A DNA stretch of 64,000 nt, taken from assembly GCF_037543845.1 (NCBI RefSeq), contig NZ_JBBIFX010000002.1, positions 186,001 through 250,000 of the forward strand, given 5' to 3'. The notes beneath the pieces were generated by a model. It saw nothing but the letters and a program-made list of their open reading frames with translations. It was not told the DNA's origin and made no database searches. This document shows, in pieces, positions 15,930-25,149 of the stretch (the first letter of the stretch is position 1; each line of letters starts with the position of its first letter). The position numbers were made by a program, and so were the translations under genes. Source of the stretch: Gymnodinialimonas ulvae. Its GTDB lineage: Bacteria; Pseudomonadota; Alphaproteobacteria; Rhodobacterales; Rhodobacteraceae.

Positions 15930-16465
15930 AGCCCGGCGGCGGTCCGAAGTGCGTCCATCAGCCCATTCAACGCCTTGCGATTGATCTCGTTGGTCAAAAC
16001 CTCGCCCTCGAACTGATCCTGTGCCGCGCCGACCAGAACTTCGGGCCCGGTCACCAATCGTGGGCGAAACGCAACAAGGCTTTCGCGCATCATCAACTGC
16101 CCACGCTCACCGCCGGCGCGCCCGGCGGTGGCCGACATGATCGCCAGTGGTTTGTCACCCCATGGGTTGCCTTCGGTCCGGCTCACCCAATCCAGCGCAT
16201 TCTTCAAGGCACCCGAAATCGACTTGTTGTACTCCGGGCTGGCGATCACGACGGCGTCGGCCTGCGCGATTTGGTCGGAGAGCGTCTGAACGGCCTCCGG
16301 GATGCCGTCGCGGGACTCCAGATCGCCGTCATAAAGCGGAAACCGAAGATCGGCGTCGTCAAACGTTGCCGGATCAAACGCCGCCTTTGCCTCCATCAGC
16401 AGCTTGCGGTTCAACGATCCCGCACGCAGGGAACCACAAATCCCCAAAAGTCTTCCGCTGGACAT
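15926..16465 (-). CDS. NADPH-dependent FMN reductase
   Basis: A 179-residue flavodoxin-like protein with LLGICGSLRAGSLNRKLL (phosphate loop), ASPEYNKSISGALKNALDW (flavin ring loop) and ATAGRAGGERG, the pattern of the NADPH:FMN/azoreductase family. GGAGAG at a six-base distance favours the ATG at 16465 over one two codons upstream. The gene is convergent with the FAD oxidoreductase (stops overlap) and divergent from the ThDP enzyme. Physiological acceptor unknown. Confidence 0.85.
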   Translation of the reverse strand: MSSGRLLGICGSLRAGSLNRKLLMEAKAAFDPATFDDADLRFPLYDGDLESRDGIPEAVQTLSDQIAQADAVVIASPEYNKSISGALKNALDWVSRTEGNPWGDKPLAIMSATAGRAGGERGQLMMRESLVAFRPRLVTGPEVLVGAAQDQFEGEVLTNEINRKALNGLMDALRTAAGL

Positions 16466-16519
16466 ATCCATCTCTCCGTCACACTAATCGACCCGTGTGC
16501 AGTTAGGTTGGGGATGCCG

Positions 16520-18139
16520 ATGGCCAAGCAACACGGCGGAAAAATTCTCGCAGAGCGATTGGCCTTGCATGGCGTGACACGGGTCTTTTCGGTGCCGGGG
16601 GAAAGCTTCCTTGCGGCGCTGGACGGTCTGCACGACGCGAACATCCCCAACATCGTCTGCCGACAAGAGGGCGGGGCCGCCATGATGGCCGACGCCCATG
16701 GAAAGATGACCGGCCAGCCAGGTGTCGTTTTCGTGACGCGCGGACCGGGCGCCACGAATGCCAGCGCGGGTCTACATATCGCTATGCATGACGCCACGCC
16801 GTTGGTCTGCTTTGTCGGTCAGGTGCCGCTCAAACACCGCGACCGTGGCGTGTTCCAGGAGGTTGATTACCGTGCTTTCTTCGGGCCGCTGGTCAAATGG
16901 GTGGCTGAGGTCGAGCGCACGGATCGACTGGCCGAATACATCGACCGCGCCTTTGCGGTTGCCCAGTCGGGCCGTCCCGGGCCGGTTGTTCTTGCCTTGC
17001 CCGAAGACATTCTATCCGCAATGGCGGAGCCGCCCAAAATGCGCCCCGGATCCCTGGCTATGCTCGGCGCGGCACCCGATACGATCCACGCCTTCGCCAC
17101 TTGCCTGAACGATGCCAAGCATCCGCTGATCATCTGCGGCGGATCGCAATGGTCCGACACTGCGCGCCAGCAAGCCGAGGCCCTCGCCGCGCGCACTGGC
17201 GCGCCTATCGCTGTAACCTTCCGCAGGCAGGATTACATCGACAATGACCATCCCCATTACGCGGGCGATTTCGGGGTTGGCATGAACCCGGCCCTGGCCA
17301 AACGGTTGGGGGCATCGGATTGCATCCTGCTTCTGGGGGCCGAACTGAACGATATCACAACCGCCGATTTCACCCTGCTCGATCCCGCACAAACGCCGAC
17401 GCTCCTTCAGGTGCACCCCGAAGCCGAGGCGATCGGCAAGGTCTACCCCGCAACCCACGCCGTCTCGGCCATTCCGGGCGCGATTTTGCAGGATCTGCTC
17501 GAAGCGGTCGACCCTGTAGCGGGCGACCGTGGTGCCGCGTCGGCACGCACTGAATACGAGGGCTGGCAGAGGCCGCAGGAAACCCCCGGCACGGTGCAGA
17601 TGGAATGGGTGATCTCCTGGCTCCGCGACAACGTGGCCCCCGAAACCATCATCACCAACGGGGCCGGGAACTATGCGGCGTTCCTGCATCGCTATCACCG
17701 CTTCCGTCGCTATGGGACGCAGGTCGCGCCAACGTCGGGCTCAATGGGATACGGCTTGCCTGCTGCGATCTCGGCCAAGCTGCAAAACCCGCAAAGCCCG
17801 GTCATCTGTCTTGCCGGTGACGGCTGCCTGCAGATGACCCTGCAAGAGCTTTCGACCGCGCGACAGCACGGGGCCGATATCACCGTGATCGTGGCCAATA
17901 ACGGGCGCTACGGCACGATCCGCATGCATCAGGAAAAGACCTATCCCGGCCGCGTCTCGGGCACCGATCTGTACAACCCCGATTATGCGACGCTGGCCAA
18001 GGCCTATGGCGGAACCGGCCACACGATTACCACCAATTCCGAATTCCCCGATGCTTACAAAATGACCCTAGATGGCGGGCTGCACATCATCGAACTCAAG
18101 CTCGACCCAAGGATGCTGGCCACCACGAAAAGCCTTTAA
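16520..18139 (+). CDS. Thiamine diphosphate-binding protein, acetolactate-synthase-like
   Basis: A 539-residue ThDP enzyme with the three classic domains. The N-terminal PYR domain carries the catalytic glutamate in CRQEGGAAMMA, the central domain has ICGGSQWSDTAR, and the C-terminal PP domain has the ThDP motif AGDGCLQMTLQELSTARQ with VIVANNGRYGTIRMHQ. It belongs to the IlvB/benzoylformate-decarboxylase superfamily. No small regulatory subunit gene is adjacent, so it is probably not the main biosynthetic AHAS; substrate open. An ATG two codons upstream (16514) is an alternative, and GGTTGGGG suits 16520. Confidence 0.85.
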   Translation: MAKQHGGKILAERLALHGVTRVFSVPGESFLAALDGLHDANIPNIVCRQEGGAAMMADAHGKMTGQPGVVFVTRGPGATNASAGLHIAMHDATPLVCFVGQVPLKHRDRGVFQEVDYRAFFGPLVKWVAEVERTDRLAEYIDRAFAVAQSGRPGPVVLALPEDILSAMAEPPKMRPGSLAMLGAAPDTIHAFATCLNDAKHPLIICGGSQWSDTARQQAEALAARTGAPIAVTFRRQDYIDNDHPHYAGDFGVGMNPALAKRLGASDCILLLGAELNDITTADFTLLDPAQTPTLLQVHPEAEAIGKVYPATHAVSAIPGAILQDLLEAVDPVAGDRGAASARTEYEGWQRPQETPGTVQMEWVISWLRDNVAPETIITNGAGNYAAFLHRYHRFRRYGTQVAPTSGSMGYGLPAAISAKLQNPQSPVICLAGDGCLQMTLQELSTARQHGADITVIVANNGRYGTIRMHQEKTYPGRVSGTDLYNPDYATLAKAYGGTGHTITTNSEFPDAYKMTLDGGLHIIELKLDPRMLATTKSL

Positions 18140-19476
18140 TCCGCGGGTTCGGGTCGATCATCCAACATCCGAACCTCGCGTTGCGGGAAGGGAATGTTGA
18201 TCCCGTGGTGCTGAAACGCGTCCCATAGTGCAAGGTACACCTTGCCGCGGATATTGGTCAGGCCACCGGTCGGATCCTTGATCCAGAACCGCAGGATATA
18301 ATCCACCGAACTGTCACCAAAGCCCACGATATGGCAGACCGGGGGCCGGTCATTCAGAACCCTATCCACACCCTCGGCCGCTTCGATTGCAAGCTGCCTG
18401 ACCTTATGCGGGTCATCTCCATAGGCAGTGCCGAAATAGATATCGAGGCGCACGAAATCGTTCGAATGGGACCAGTTGACCACCTGATTGGTGATCAGGT
18501 CCTCGTTGGGGATCAGGTATTCCTTGCCGTCGCGCGTGACCACGCTGACGTATCGTGCGCCGAGCGAATTGATCCATCCAAAGGTTTCGCCCAATGAGAT
18601 TACGTCGCCCGGCTTGATCGACTTGTCCAGCAGGATAATCACGCCCGACACGAGGTTTGAGACAACTTTTTGCAGGCCAAAACCAAGGCCCACGCCGATC
18701 GCGCCCGACAAGACCGCAAGCCCCGTCAAATCCACCCCGGTCAGGCGCAGGCCGACATAGATCGCGACCCCGTAGAATGCGACTTGCAGGAACTTGATCG
18801 CCAGCACCCGCATGGATGGCGACATCTCTTCATTGCGTTGGATGCGGGTGGTCGCCGTCCCGGTCAGGAACCGCGCGATGATTACAAGGGTTGCGACAAC
18901 CAGCACCGCCTGCAGCAACGTCAGAAGCGACAGTCGCGCGTCACCGAGGTTGAAGCCTACCGAATCGAGGATCGCAGCCGTTTCATCCCGCAGGTCCAGG
19001 ATCGCCAGGGTGACGTAAATCCAGGCGCCATAGCGCACAATCGCACGCAACAGTGCCGACCGGATCAGCCGCGTCGCGAAGGCAACCACAAGCCACGCGG
19101 TCGCCAATTCCGCGATCACCATCAAAAGGAAAGACCGCGACGGCCATGTCACCTCCCGCATGATCAGGACGACAAGCCACATCAGCGCGACGAAAAAGAT
19201 CATCTGCAAGCGGATGTGGACGACCACCAGAATGCGCATGCGCCAGGTCGGCCACCCTTCGCGTGATGCCATCCAAGCCCGAATGCGCGGCCCTAGTGTC
19301 CGCCGCAAGACAAACGCGGCAAGCAAGACGGCCAAGGCGATCCCGACCTGATAGGCATTCCAGGGCCGCAGCAGGCTTTCCGCAAAGGTGAGCGCCTGTT
19401 CCCAAAGGCTTGTGATCTCACCCAGGGCGGCGTCGACCGCCTGTCCGTCAGGGGGTGGTTCGATCTCTGGTTCCAT
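18136..19476 (-). CDS. Mechanosensitive ion channel of the MscS family
   Basis: A 446-residue membrane protein. An N-terminal set of five or so helices precedes the MscS core: the pore-lining helix GLAVLSGAIGVGLGFGLQKVV, the beta domain ISLGETFGWINSLGARYVSVVTRDGKEYLIPNEDLI, and the C-terminal NIPFPQREVRML end typical of the family. It would release solutes on hypo-osmotic shock. The open frame extends far upstream, but MEPEIEPPPDG at 19476 is the first sensible start. Stop overlaps that of the convergent ThDP gene. Confidence 0.9.
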   Translation of the reverse strand: MEPEIEPPPDGQAVDAALGEITSLWEQALTFAESLLRPWNAYQVGIALAVLLAAFVLRRTLGPRIRAWMASREGWPTWRMRILVVVHIRLQMIFFVALMWLVVLIMREVTWPSRSFLLMVIAELATAWLVVAFATRLIRSALLRAIVRYGAWIYVTLAILDLRDETAAILDSVGFNLGDARLSLLTLLQAVLVVATLVIIARFLTGTATTRIQRNEEMSPSMRVLAIKFLQVAFYGVAIYVGLRLTGVDLTGLAVLSGAIGVGLGFGLQKVVSNLVSGVIILLDKSIKPGDVISLGETFGWINSLGARYVSVVTRDGKEYLIPNEDLITNQVVNWSHSNDFVRLDIYFGTAYGDDPHKVRQLAIEAAEGVDRVLNDRPPVCHIVGFGDSSVDYILRFWIKDPTGGLTNIRGKVYLALWDAFQHHGINIPFPQREVRMLDDRPEPAD

Positions 19477-19722
19477 CTGCGCTCCGTACGTCGGTTGTCC
19501 CACCTTACGCGCGGACACGGCCACCTTGGCAAGCCTGTTGGGGCGGTGTAATCCCTCCGCCATGACCAGCTTTTTCGATATCGGCGACCGCGCGCGCCTG
19601 CCTTGGCGGTTCCATGGTGTCCGCGCCTCGCGTCTGGGCGGGTTATAGGCCCTGTCTCCGCACCGATTTCGACCTGCCAGACAAACCCGGGACATCTGCC
19701 CGGGGAACCGAGGATCACACCC

Positions 19723-21126
19723 ATGACCGGCAAGACACTTTACGACAAAATCTGGGATGCCCATCTCGCCCACGAGGCCGACGACGGCACCTGCCTGCTT
19801 TATATCGACCGTCACCTGGTGCACGAAGTGACCTCGCCGCAGGCCTTCGAGGGGCTGCGCATGGCGGGACGCTCGGTGCACGCGCCCGACAAGACCATCG
19901 CCGTGCCCGATCACAACGTGCCGACGACACCGGGCCGCGAAAACCCCGAGAACATGACCGAGGACAGCGCAATTCAAGTCGCAGCCCTCGACAAGAACGC
20001 CAAGGATTTCGGCATCCATTATTATCCCGTCTCTGACGTTCGTCAGGGCATCGTGCATATCGTTGGCCCGGAACAGGGCTGGACGCTTCCGGGTATGACC
20101 GTCGTGTGCGGCGACAGCCATACCGCGACCCATGGTGCGTTCGGTGCACTGGCCCACGGTATCGGCACGTCGGAGGTCGAGCATGTTCTGGCCACGCAGA
20201 CGCTGATCCAGAAGAAATCCAAGAACATGAAGGTCGAGATCACGGGCAAGCTTGCGCCAGGTGTGACGGCCAAGGACATCACCTTGTCCGTGATCGGCAA
20301 GACTGGCACCGCGGGTGGCACCGGCTACGTCATTGAATACATGGGCGAAGCGATCCGCGATCTTTCCATGGAAGGCCGCATGACCGTCTGCAACATGGCC
20401 ATCGAGGGCGGCGCGCGGGCTGGCATCATTGCGCCGGACGAGAAGACGTTCAAGTACTGCATGGGTCGCCCCCACGCGCCCAAAGGCGCGCAGTGGGAGG
20501 CCGCACTTGCGTGGTGGAAGACACTCTATTCCGACGATGACGCTCATTGGGACGAGGTCGTGACCATTCGCGGTGAAGACATCGCGCCGGTCGTCACCTG
20601 GGGCACCTCACCCGAAGACGTGCTTCCGATCACCGCTGACATTCCCGCGCCCGACGCCTTCACTGGTGGCAAAGTCGACGCAGCCGCCCGGTCGCTCGAT
20701 TACATGGGTCTGACCCCCGGCACTGCGCTGCGCGATGTTGAAATCGACACCGTTTTCATCGGCTCCTGCACAAATGGCCGCATCGAAGACCTCCGCGCTG
20801 CGGCAGAGATTCTCAAGGGCAAGAAGATCGCCGTGAAGCGCGCCATGGTCGTGCCCGGCTCTGGCCTCGTCCGCGCGCAGGCCGAAGAGGAAGGTCTCGC
20901 CGATATCTTCAAGGACGCCGGTTTCGAATGGCGCCTCGCGGGCTGTTCCATGTGTCTTGCGATGAACCCCGATCAGCTTCAGCCCGGCGAACGGTGTGCT
21001 GCCACCTCCAACCGCAACTTCGAGGGGCGGCAAGGCCGCGGCGGACGCACCCACCTGATGTCGCCCGCCATGGCGGCAGCGGCTGCTGTGACCGGCAAGC
21101 TGACCGATGTACGGGAGATGATGTAG
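19723..21126 (+). CDS. leuC: 3-isopropylmalate dehydratase large subunit
   Basis: A 467-residue aconitase-family enzyme of leucine synthesis. The Fe-S cluster cysteines are in VFIGSCTNGR and AGCSMCLAMNPD, and DSHTATHGAFGALAHGIGTSEVEHV marks the substrate region. It partners with LeuD, here encoded 11 kb away on the other strand. The ATG at 19723 is chosen because it gives the family N-terminus MTGKTLYDKIWDAH; the frame upstream is non-conserved. Its stop is immediately followed by the ATG of a small lipoprotein gene. Confidence 0.97.
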   Translation: MTGKTLYDKIWDAHLAHEADDGTCLLYIDRHLVHEVTSPQAFEGLRMAGRSVHAPDKTIAVPDHNVPTTPGRENPENMTEDSAIQVAALDKNAKDFGIHYYPVSDVRQGIVHIVGPEQGWTLPGMTVVCGDSHTATHGAFGALAHGIGTSEVEHVLATQTLIQKKSKNMKVEITGKLAPGVTAKDITLSVIGKTGTAGGTGYVIEYMGEAIRDLSMEGRMTVCNMAIEGGARAGIIAPDEKTFKYCMGRPHAPKGAQWEAALAWWKTLYSDDDAHWDEVVTIRGEDIAPVVTWGTSPEDVLPITADIPAPDAFTGGKVDAAARSLDYMGLTPGTALRDVEIDTVFIGSCTNGRIEDLRAAAEILKGKKIAVKRAMVVPGSGLVRAQAEEEGLADIFKDAGFEWRLAGCSMCLAMNPDQLQPGERCAATSNRNFEGRQGRGGRTHLMSPAMAAAAAVTGKLTDVREMM

Positions 21127-21492
21127 ATGTTGCGGTCCACTCTTGCCCTCCTTTGCGTGTTCGGCATCTCCGCCTGCACGCCGACCAGCGCCGACCTCGG
21201 CGCCGCCGGGTTGGTTCCCTTTGAGCGTGCCGCAAACAACGGCGATGTCTATGTGCTGGCCTGCGAAGACGGGCCGGACGCCGGATCCCGCGCCACCAGT
21301 TCGGGGCGTGTTCTCGATGAGGGGTTCGACGCGCTAGAAGAGGAAATCGGTCGTCGTTTCGATGCCGCGGCTTCGGGCGGCGAGCGGTTCAGTTCCACTG
21401 ACTTGGTCCGCCTCTCGACAAATACGGGGGAGGCCTTGGCCCGTCAGATCGACGAACAATACGGCTGCTTCCTGATCGAAACGCGCGAATAG
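21127..21492 (+). CDS. Small putative lipoprotein of unknown function
   Basis: A 121-residue protein with a signal sequence ending in the lipobox ISAC (cysteine at residue 17), then a short secreted domain with two further cysteines and a helical DEGFDALEEEIGRRFDAAA region. The ATG directly follows the leuC TAG, and GGGAGATG inside the leuC end could serve as ribosome site, so it is probably cotranscribed with leuC. I do not recognise the family; linkage to leucine synthesis is likely incidental. Confidence 0.7.
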   Translation: MLRSTLALLCVFGISACTPTSADLGAAGLVPFERAANNGDVYVLACEDGPDAGSRATSSGRVLDEGFDALEEEIGRRFDAAASGGERFSSTDLVRLSTNTGEALARQIDEQYGCFLIETRE

Positions 21493-21510
21493 CGGATCGA
21501 CCAAAGCGGC

Positions 21511-23190
21511 CTAACCCGCCTCGGCTGGCTCCGGCACGAACCGACGCGCCGTCCGTTCGCGGCCCAACCCCATGCACAGGATCACCACCGGCAGCAACCC
21601 GACCACCGCAATCACCAGCGATGGCACCGCCGCCTCCCCCAACCGCTCATCCGCCGCCAGCCGGTGCGCCTGCACCGCCAGCGTGTCGAAGTTGAACGGT
21701 CGCATGATCAAGGTCGCCGGCAATTCTTTCATCACGTCAACGAACACGATCAACAACCCGGTCAGGATCGACGGCCGCAGGATCGGCAAATGCACCCCGC
21801 GCAACATTGATCTCGGCGTGCGTCCGAGGGTCCGCGCAACGGCGTCCACGTTGGGGTTGATCGTACTCAAACCGGCGTCATAGGCACTTAACGCTGCCGC
21901 CATGAACCGCACCGCGTAGGCCGCCACCAGCAGCCAGATCGACCCGGTGATCAGAAGACCGGTATCAATCCCGAACCGTGCTTCCATGAACGCGTCGAGT
22001 GCGTTGTCGAAGGCGGCAAATGGCACCAGAAGCCCAACCGCGATCACACCACCCGGCACCGCATAGCCAAGGCTCGCGATCCGAATACTGGCCCGCGCCG
22101 CAGGCGTCGGATGCAGACGCGCATTGAAGCCCAGAAGAACCGCCGCACCAACCGTAAGCACCGCCGCAATCACCGCAAGCGTCACGGAGTTTCGCAAGAA
22201 ACCCAGATACCGTTCGGTCAGAAGGTTGTCGAACGAGGTCCAGCCGAGGTCCAACAACAACACAACCGGCAACCCGAAGCCAAGCAGCACTGGCAGGGCG
22301 CAAAACGTGAATGCTCCAAGGGCCTGCCAACCGTGTAGTTGCACTGTCTGCATCGCCTCGAACCGACGACCCGCGCCGTGGTGCCGCTGATCACGCCTTT
22401 GCCGCCGCTCCAGCGCCGCGATGACAAGGGCCACGACCAGAAGGCACAAGGCAAGCTGCGCTGCTGCGCTGCGGTCGAAGAAGGAATACCAAGCCTGATA
22501 GATGCCGGTCGCGAACGTGCGGACGCCGAAATAGGACACCGTGCCGTAATCCGCCAGCGTCTCCATCAACGCCAACAGAACGCCCCCGGCGATCGCGGGG
22601 CGCGCGATGGGCAAGCTTACACGGAAGAACGCGCGCCATGCGCCGTCACCAAGGGTGCGTGCCGCGATATAGGCGGTCGCCGATTGCTGCAGAAACGCCG
22701 CCCGCGTCAGAAGGTAAACGTACGGATACAAAACCAGCGTCAACATCGCGGCCGCGCCGCCAAGTGACCGGATCTCGGGAAACCAGTACTCGCGCGGGCC
22801 CCACCCGGTCAGGTCGCGCAACGTGGTCTGCACCCAGCCGGGGTGATCGAGAAAATCGGTGTAAGCGTAGGCCAGGACATAGGCCGGAAAGGCCAGCGGC
22901 AGCGCCAGTGCGATTTCCAACACGCGTTGTCCGGGAAAGCGCGTGGCCGTCACCAACCACGCCGCGCCAGTTCCGATTACCGCTGTGCCCGTTCCGACCG
23001 CGACGATCAGGATCGCGGTCGTCAGGGCAAACTCGCCCAGAACGCTGGTCCAAAGGCTGCGGAACGTGTCGAACCCACCGGAAAAGGCGGCCAGAACGGC
23101 GGCCACCATCGGCAACAGGCACATTCCAGCAACCAGCCATGACAGGCTGCCGAGGTGGAAGGCAGAAGGGACGCGATACGTTTTGGCCAT
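21511..23190 (-). CDS. Iron(III)-type ABC transporter permease
   Basis: A 559-residue inner-membrane protein with two tandem permease halves, about twelve helices, each with an EAA-type loop (TLGDGAWRAFFRVSLPIARPAIAGG and TLGRTPRSMLRGVHLPILRPSI). This fused architecture is that of FbpB/HitB/FutB ferric-iron permeases. No ATPase or binding protein is adjacent; a matching iron-binding protein is encoded at 36.4-37.5 kb. The start at 23190 (MAKTYRVPSAF) is preferred over an ATG 13 codons upstream lacking conservation. Thiamine or putrescine uptake is a less likely alternative. Confidence 0.87.
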   Translation of the reverse strand: MAKTYRVPSAFHLGSLSWLVAGMCLLPMVAAVLAAFSGGFDTFRSLWTSVLGEFALTTAILIVAVGTGTAVIGTGAAWLVTATRFPGQRVLEIALALPLAFPAYVLAYAYTDFLDHPGWVQTTLRDLTGWGPREYWFPEIRSLGGAAAMLTLVLYPYVYLLTRAAFLQQSATAYIAARTLGDGAWRAFFRVSLPIARPAIAGGVLLALMETLADYGTVSYFGVRTFATGIYQAWYSFFDRSAAAQLALCLLVVALVIAALERRQRRDQRHHGAGRRFEAMQTVQLHGWQALGAFTFCALPVLLGFGLPVVLLLDLGWTSFDNLLTERYLGFLRNSVTLAVIAAVLTVGAAVLLGFNARLHPTPAARASIRIASLGYAVPGGVIAVGLLVPFAAFDNALDAFMEARFGIDTGLLITGSIWLLVAAYAVRFMAAALSAYDAGLSTINPNVDAVARTLGRTPRSMLRGVHLPILRPSILTGLLIVFVDVMKELPATLIMRPFNFDTLAVQAHRLAADERLGEAAVPSLVIAVVGLLPVVILCMGLGRERTARRFVPEPAEAG

Positions 23191-23260
23191 GATCGCAAGC
23201 GTTTTTGTCGGGATCAGGCCGCAATGCAACCCCGTTCACCGTATGAAGGGGACAAACGGG

Positions 23261-24079
23261 TTACACCTGTGCGTCGCTTCGATTGAAGATCACCGGAAAC
23301 CAATCCTCGCGCAGACGCTCTCCGGCCTGCATTCCGTGCCCCGGAAACGGTGGCGACGTCGGGCCGGGCCGCTCAACATAGCGCGCATCGTCACCGACAA
23401 ATCGCACCGACAAAGCGCGACGCCGTTGCTCCGAGGTATTGCCCCGCGCGCCGTGCAGGATCCAGAAGTTGAACGCCACTGCATCGCCGGGCTGCAGGGA
23501 CCATTCGCGAATATCCATACCCTCCGCGTCGGGATCGGGCACCGGCATGTAGGTGTTATCGTCGGGGTAGAAGTTGTCTTCGTTCAACCACCGGGTCGGA
23601 AGCACGGGTTTGGCCCATAAGTGAGAGCCTGCAACACAGCGTAGGGATGCCTCCGCGACCGGATCGACGGGGGCCCAGAAGCTGACCGTCTGTTGTCCGC
23701 CAACGAAATAATAGGGCCCGTCCTGATGCCAGGGCGTGGGTTTCGAAGTGCCGGGTTCTTTCACCAACACATGGTCGTGGAACAGCTGTGCGGTTCTGGA
23801 GCGCATCAAATCCGCCGCGACCTGGGCCGCGGGGGAGGTGCGGATCACGTGCTCGATCTCGGGAATGCGGGACCAGTTGCAATAATCGTCGAAAAAGCGG
23901 CCCTGATCCCCGGGTTTGAGGTTTTCTGCCGCGTAGGGTCCGGGTGTGTCCATGTTGCGCTGGATGCCCGCGCGCATCGTCTCGATATGATCGGCGAACA
24001 GGCCCCGGATCACGATCACGCCGTCGCGTTGAAACGCCTCGACGTCTTGCTGGGACAGGTGGGGTGCGATGTCGGACAT
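23261..24079 (-). CDS. Phytanoyl-CoA dioxygenase (PhyH) family protein
   Basis: A 272-residue Fe(II)/2-oxoglutarate-dependent oxygenase. The iron-binding HxD is in TPWHQDGPYYF, the distal histidine in LHGARGN, and the 2-oxoglutarate arginine probably in RRRALSVRF. Family members hydroxylate small molecules such as phytanoyl-CoA, ectoine or secondary metabolites; the substrate here is unclear. The ATG at 24079 gives MSDIAPHLSQQDVEAFQRDGVIVIRGL, a normal PhyH opening. It sits alone between the ABC permease and the reductase gene. Confidence 0.88.
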   Translation of the reverse strand: MSDIAPHLSQQDVEAFQRDGVIVIRGLFADHIETMRAGIQRNMDTPGPYAAENLKPGDQGRFFDDYCNWSRIPEIEHVIRTSPAAQVAADLMRSRTAQLFHDHVLVKEPGTSKPTPWHQDGPYYFVGGQQTVSFWAPVDPVAEASLRCVAGSHLWAKPVLPTRWLNEDNFYPDDNTYMPVPDPDAEGMDIREWSLQPGDAVAFNFWILHGARGNTSEQRRRALSVRFVGDDARYVERPGPTSPPFPGHGMQAGERLREDWFPVIFNRSDAQV

Positions 24080-24149
24080 GTCTTTCAATCTCTGCGTATG
24101 GGATACGATCCCTTGAAAGAGAACCCGCGCTCCGGCGCAAGTCGGAAAA

Positions 24150-25049
24150 TTACGGATGAACGTGTTCGAGCCTATCCCTTGCGGCCGGAGACAGCGGTGC
24201 GCACGCGACGGCCAATGCATCCGGCACTGTTGTCTGGCATAGGTTTGGAATGACCTGAGCCAGCTTTGTCCCATCCGCCCGATGGGGCTGGTTCCAGAGG
24301 TAGCGCATCTCGACGAGGTGTTTCGCCTCTGCCCAGAACGGACGCGCCAGATGGATCGGGAGCCACGACATCGTCTTGGCCTTGAGGCGCTGGCCGGTGG
24401 CGGCTTCCACGGCCTGGGCCAGCTCGGCGCCGGTCAGGGTGTAGCCGTCGAACATGAAATCGCTGAAGATCGGCAGATCATCGAGCTTTTCCGCCAGCCG
24501 CGCACCGGCCTCTGCCAGGTTGGGCAGGTACGCCCATGAATGGGGTTGGTCCATCGGGCCGGGGTAGGTGACGCGGCCTTTGGCGAGCTTGGCGACGATG
24601 ATCATGTCGAACCAGTTTCCCGAAGCTTCCGTATCGATGTAGTCGCCGGCGCGCAGGATCACGGCTTTCACGCCCGCGTCGCGGTAGGCGGCTTCCATGC
24701 GGCGACGGATCTGGCCGAGAGGGTTCGTGGCGCGATGGGGTGTGTCGGGGCCGATGATCGCCGGGATGTCCTCACCAAAGACGTAGACGTTTCCGGGGAT
24801 CATCACAGCGGCGCCGGAGGTTTTGGCGGCGGCGATGACTTGGGCCGTGAGGCCGGGGATCTGAGCGGCCCAATCGGAATAGATTGGGTTCCACCCGTTG
24901 ACGATAAGCTGCGTTCCGCGCGCCGCGTCTTGCAGCGTATCGGTGGCGCGGTTGAAGGGGCGGGTTTGCCAGCCGTGACGCTTCAGGGCGGCCATCATGT
25001 GGCGGCCGAAGCGGCCTGTATGGCCGAGGATGAGGGCGGTTTTTTGCAT
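24150..25049 (-). CDS. NAD(P)-dependent epimerase/reductase-like protein
   Basis: A 299-residue extended short-chain dehydrogenase-like protein with the nucleotide-binding GHTGRFG at about residues 8-14, a variant of the GxxGxxG pattern, and NVYVFGED where the catalytic YxxxK of true epimerases would lie, so catalytic competence is uncertain. AAGGAGG ten bases before the ATG at 25049 fixes the start. It is divergent from a LysR gene, and the 94-bp gap holds two related palindromes, so it is the likely target of that regulator. Confidence 0.8.
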   Translation of the reverse strand: MQKTALILGHTGRFGRHMMAALKRHGWQTRPFNRATDTLQDAARGTQLIVNGWNPIYSDWAAQIPGLTAQVIAAAKTSGAAVMIPGNVYVFGEDIPAIIGPDTPHRATNPLGQIRRRMEAAYRDAGVKAVILRAGDYIDTEASGNWFDMIIVAKLAKGRVTYPGPMDQPHSWAYLPNLAEAGARLAEKLDDLPIFSDFMFDGYTLTGAELAQAVEAATGQRLKAKTMSWLPIHLARPFWAEAKHLVEMRYLWNQPHRADGTKLAQVIPNLCQTTVPDALAVACAPLSPAARDRLEHVHP

Positions 25050-25085
25050 GGGAGCCTCCTTCGTTGATGTCTCCCATCTCATGTT

Positions 25086-25149
25086 GCTCATTCATCGATG
25101 AATAGAAATTGCCAAAATCCTGAGCTCTGCTATTCATTTATGAATGAGC
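25086..25149. promoter_or_regulatory. Two inverted copies of a 20-bp palindromic operator
   Basis: The left copy (25086-25105) and the reverse complement of the right copy (25130-25149) agree at 18 of 20 positions, differing only in the two central bases. Each is itself built on ATTCAT-NN-ATGAAT. The right copy covers the start codon of the LysR gene. This is a probable binding site pair for that regulator, giving autoregulation and control of the divergent reductase gene. Confidence 0.75.
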
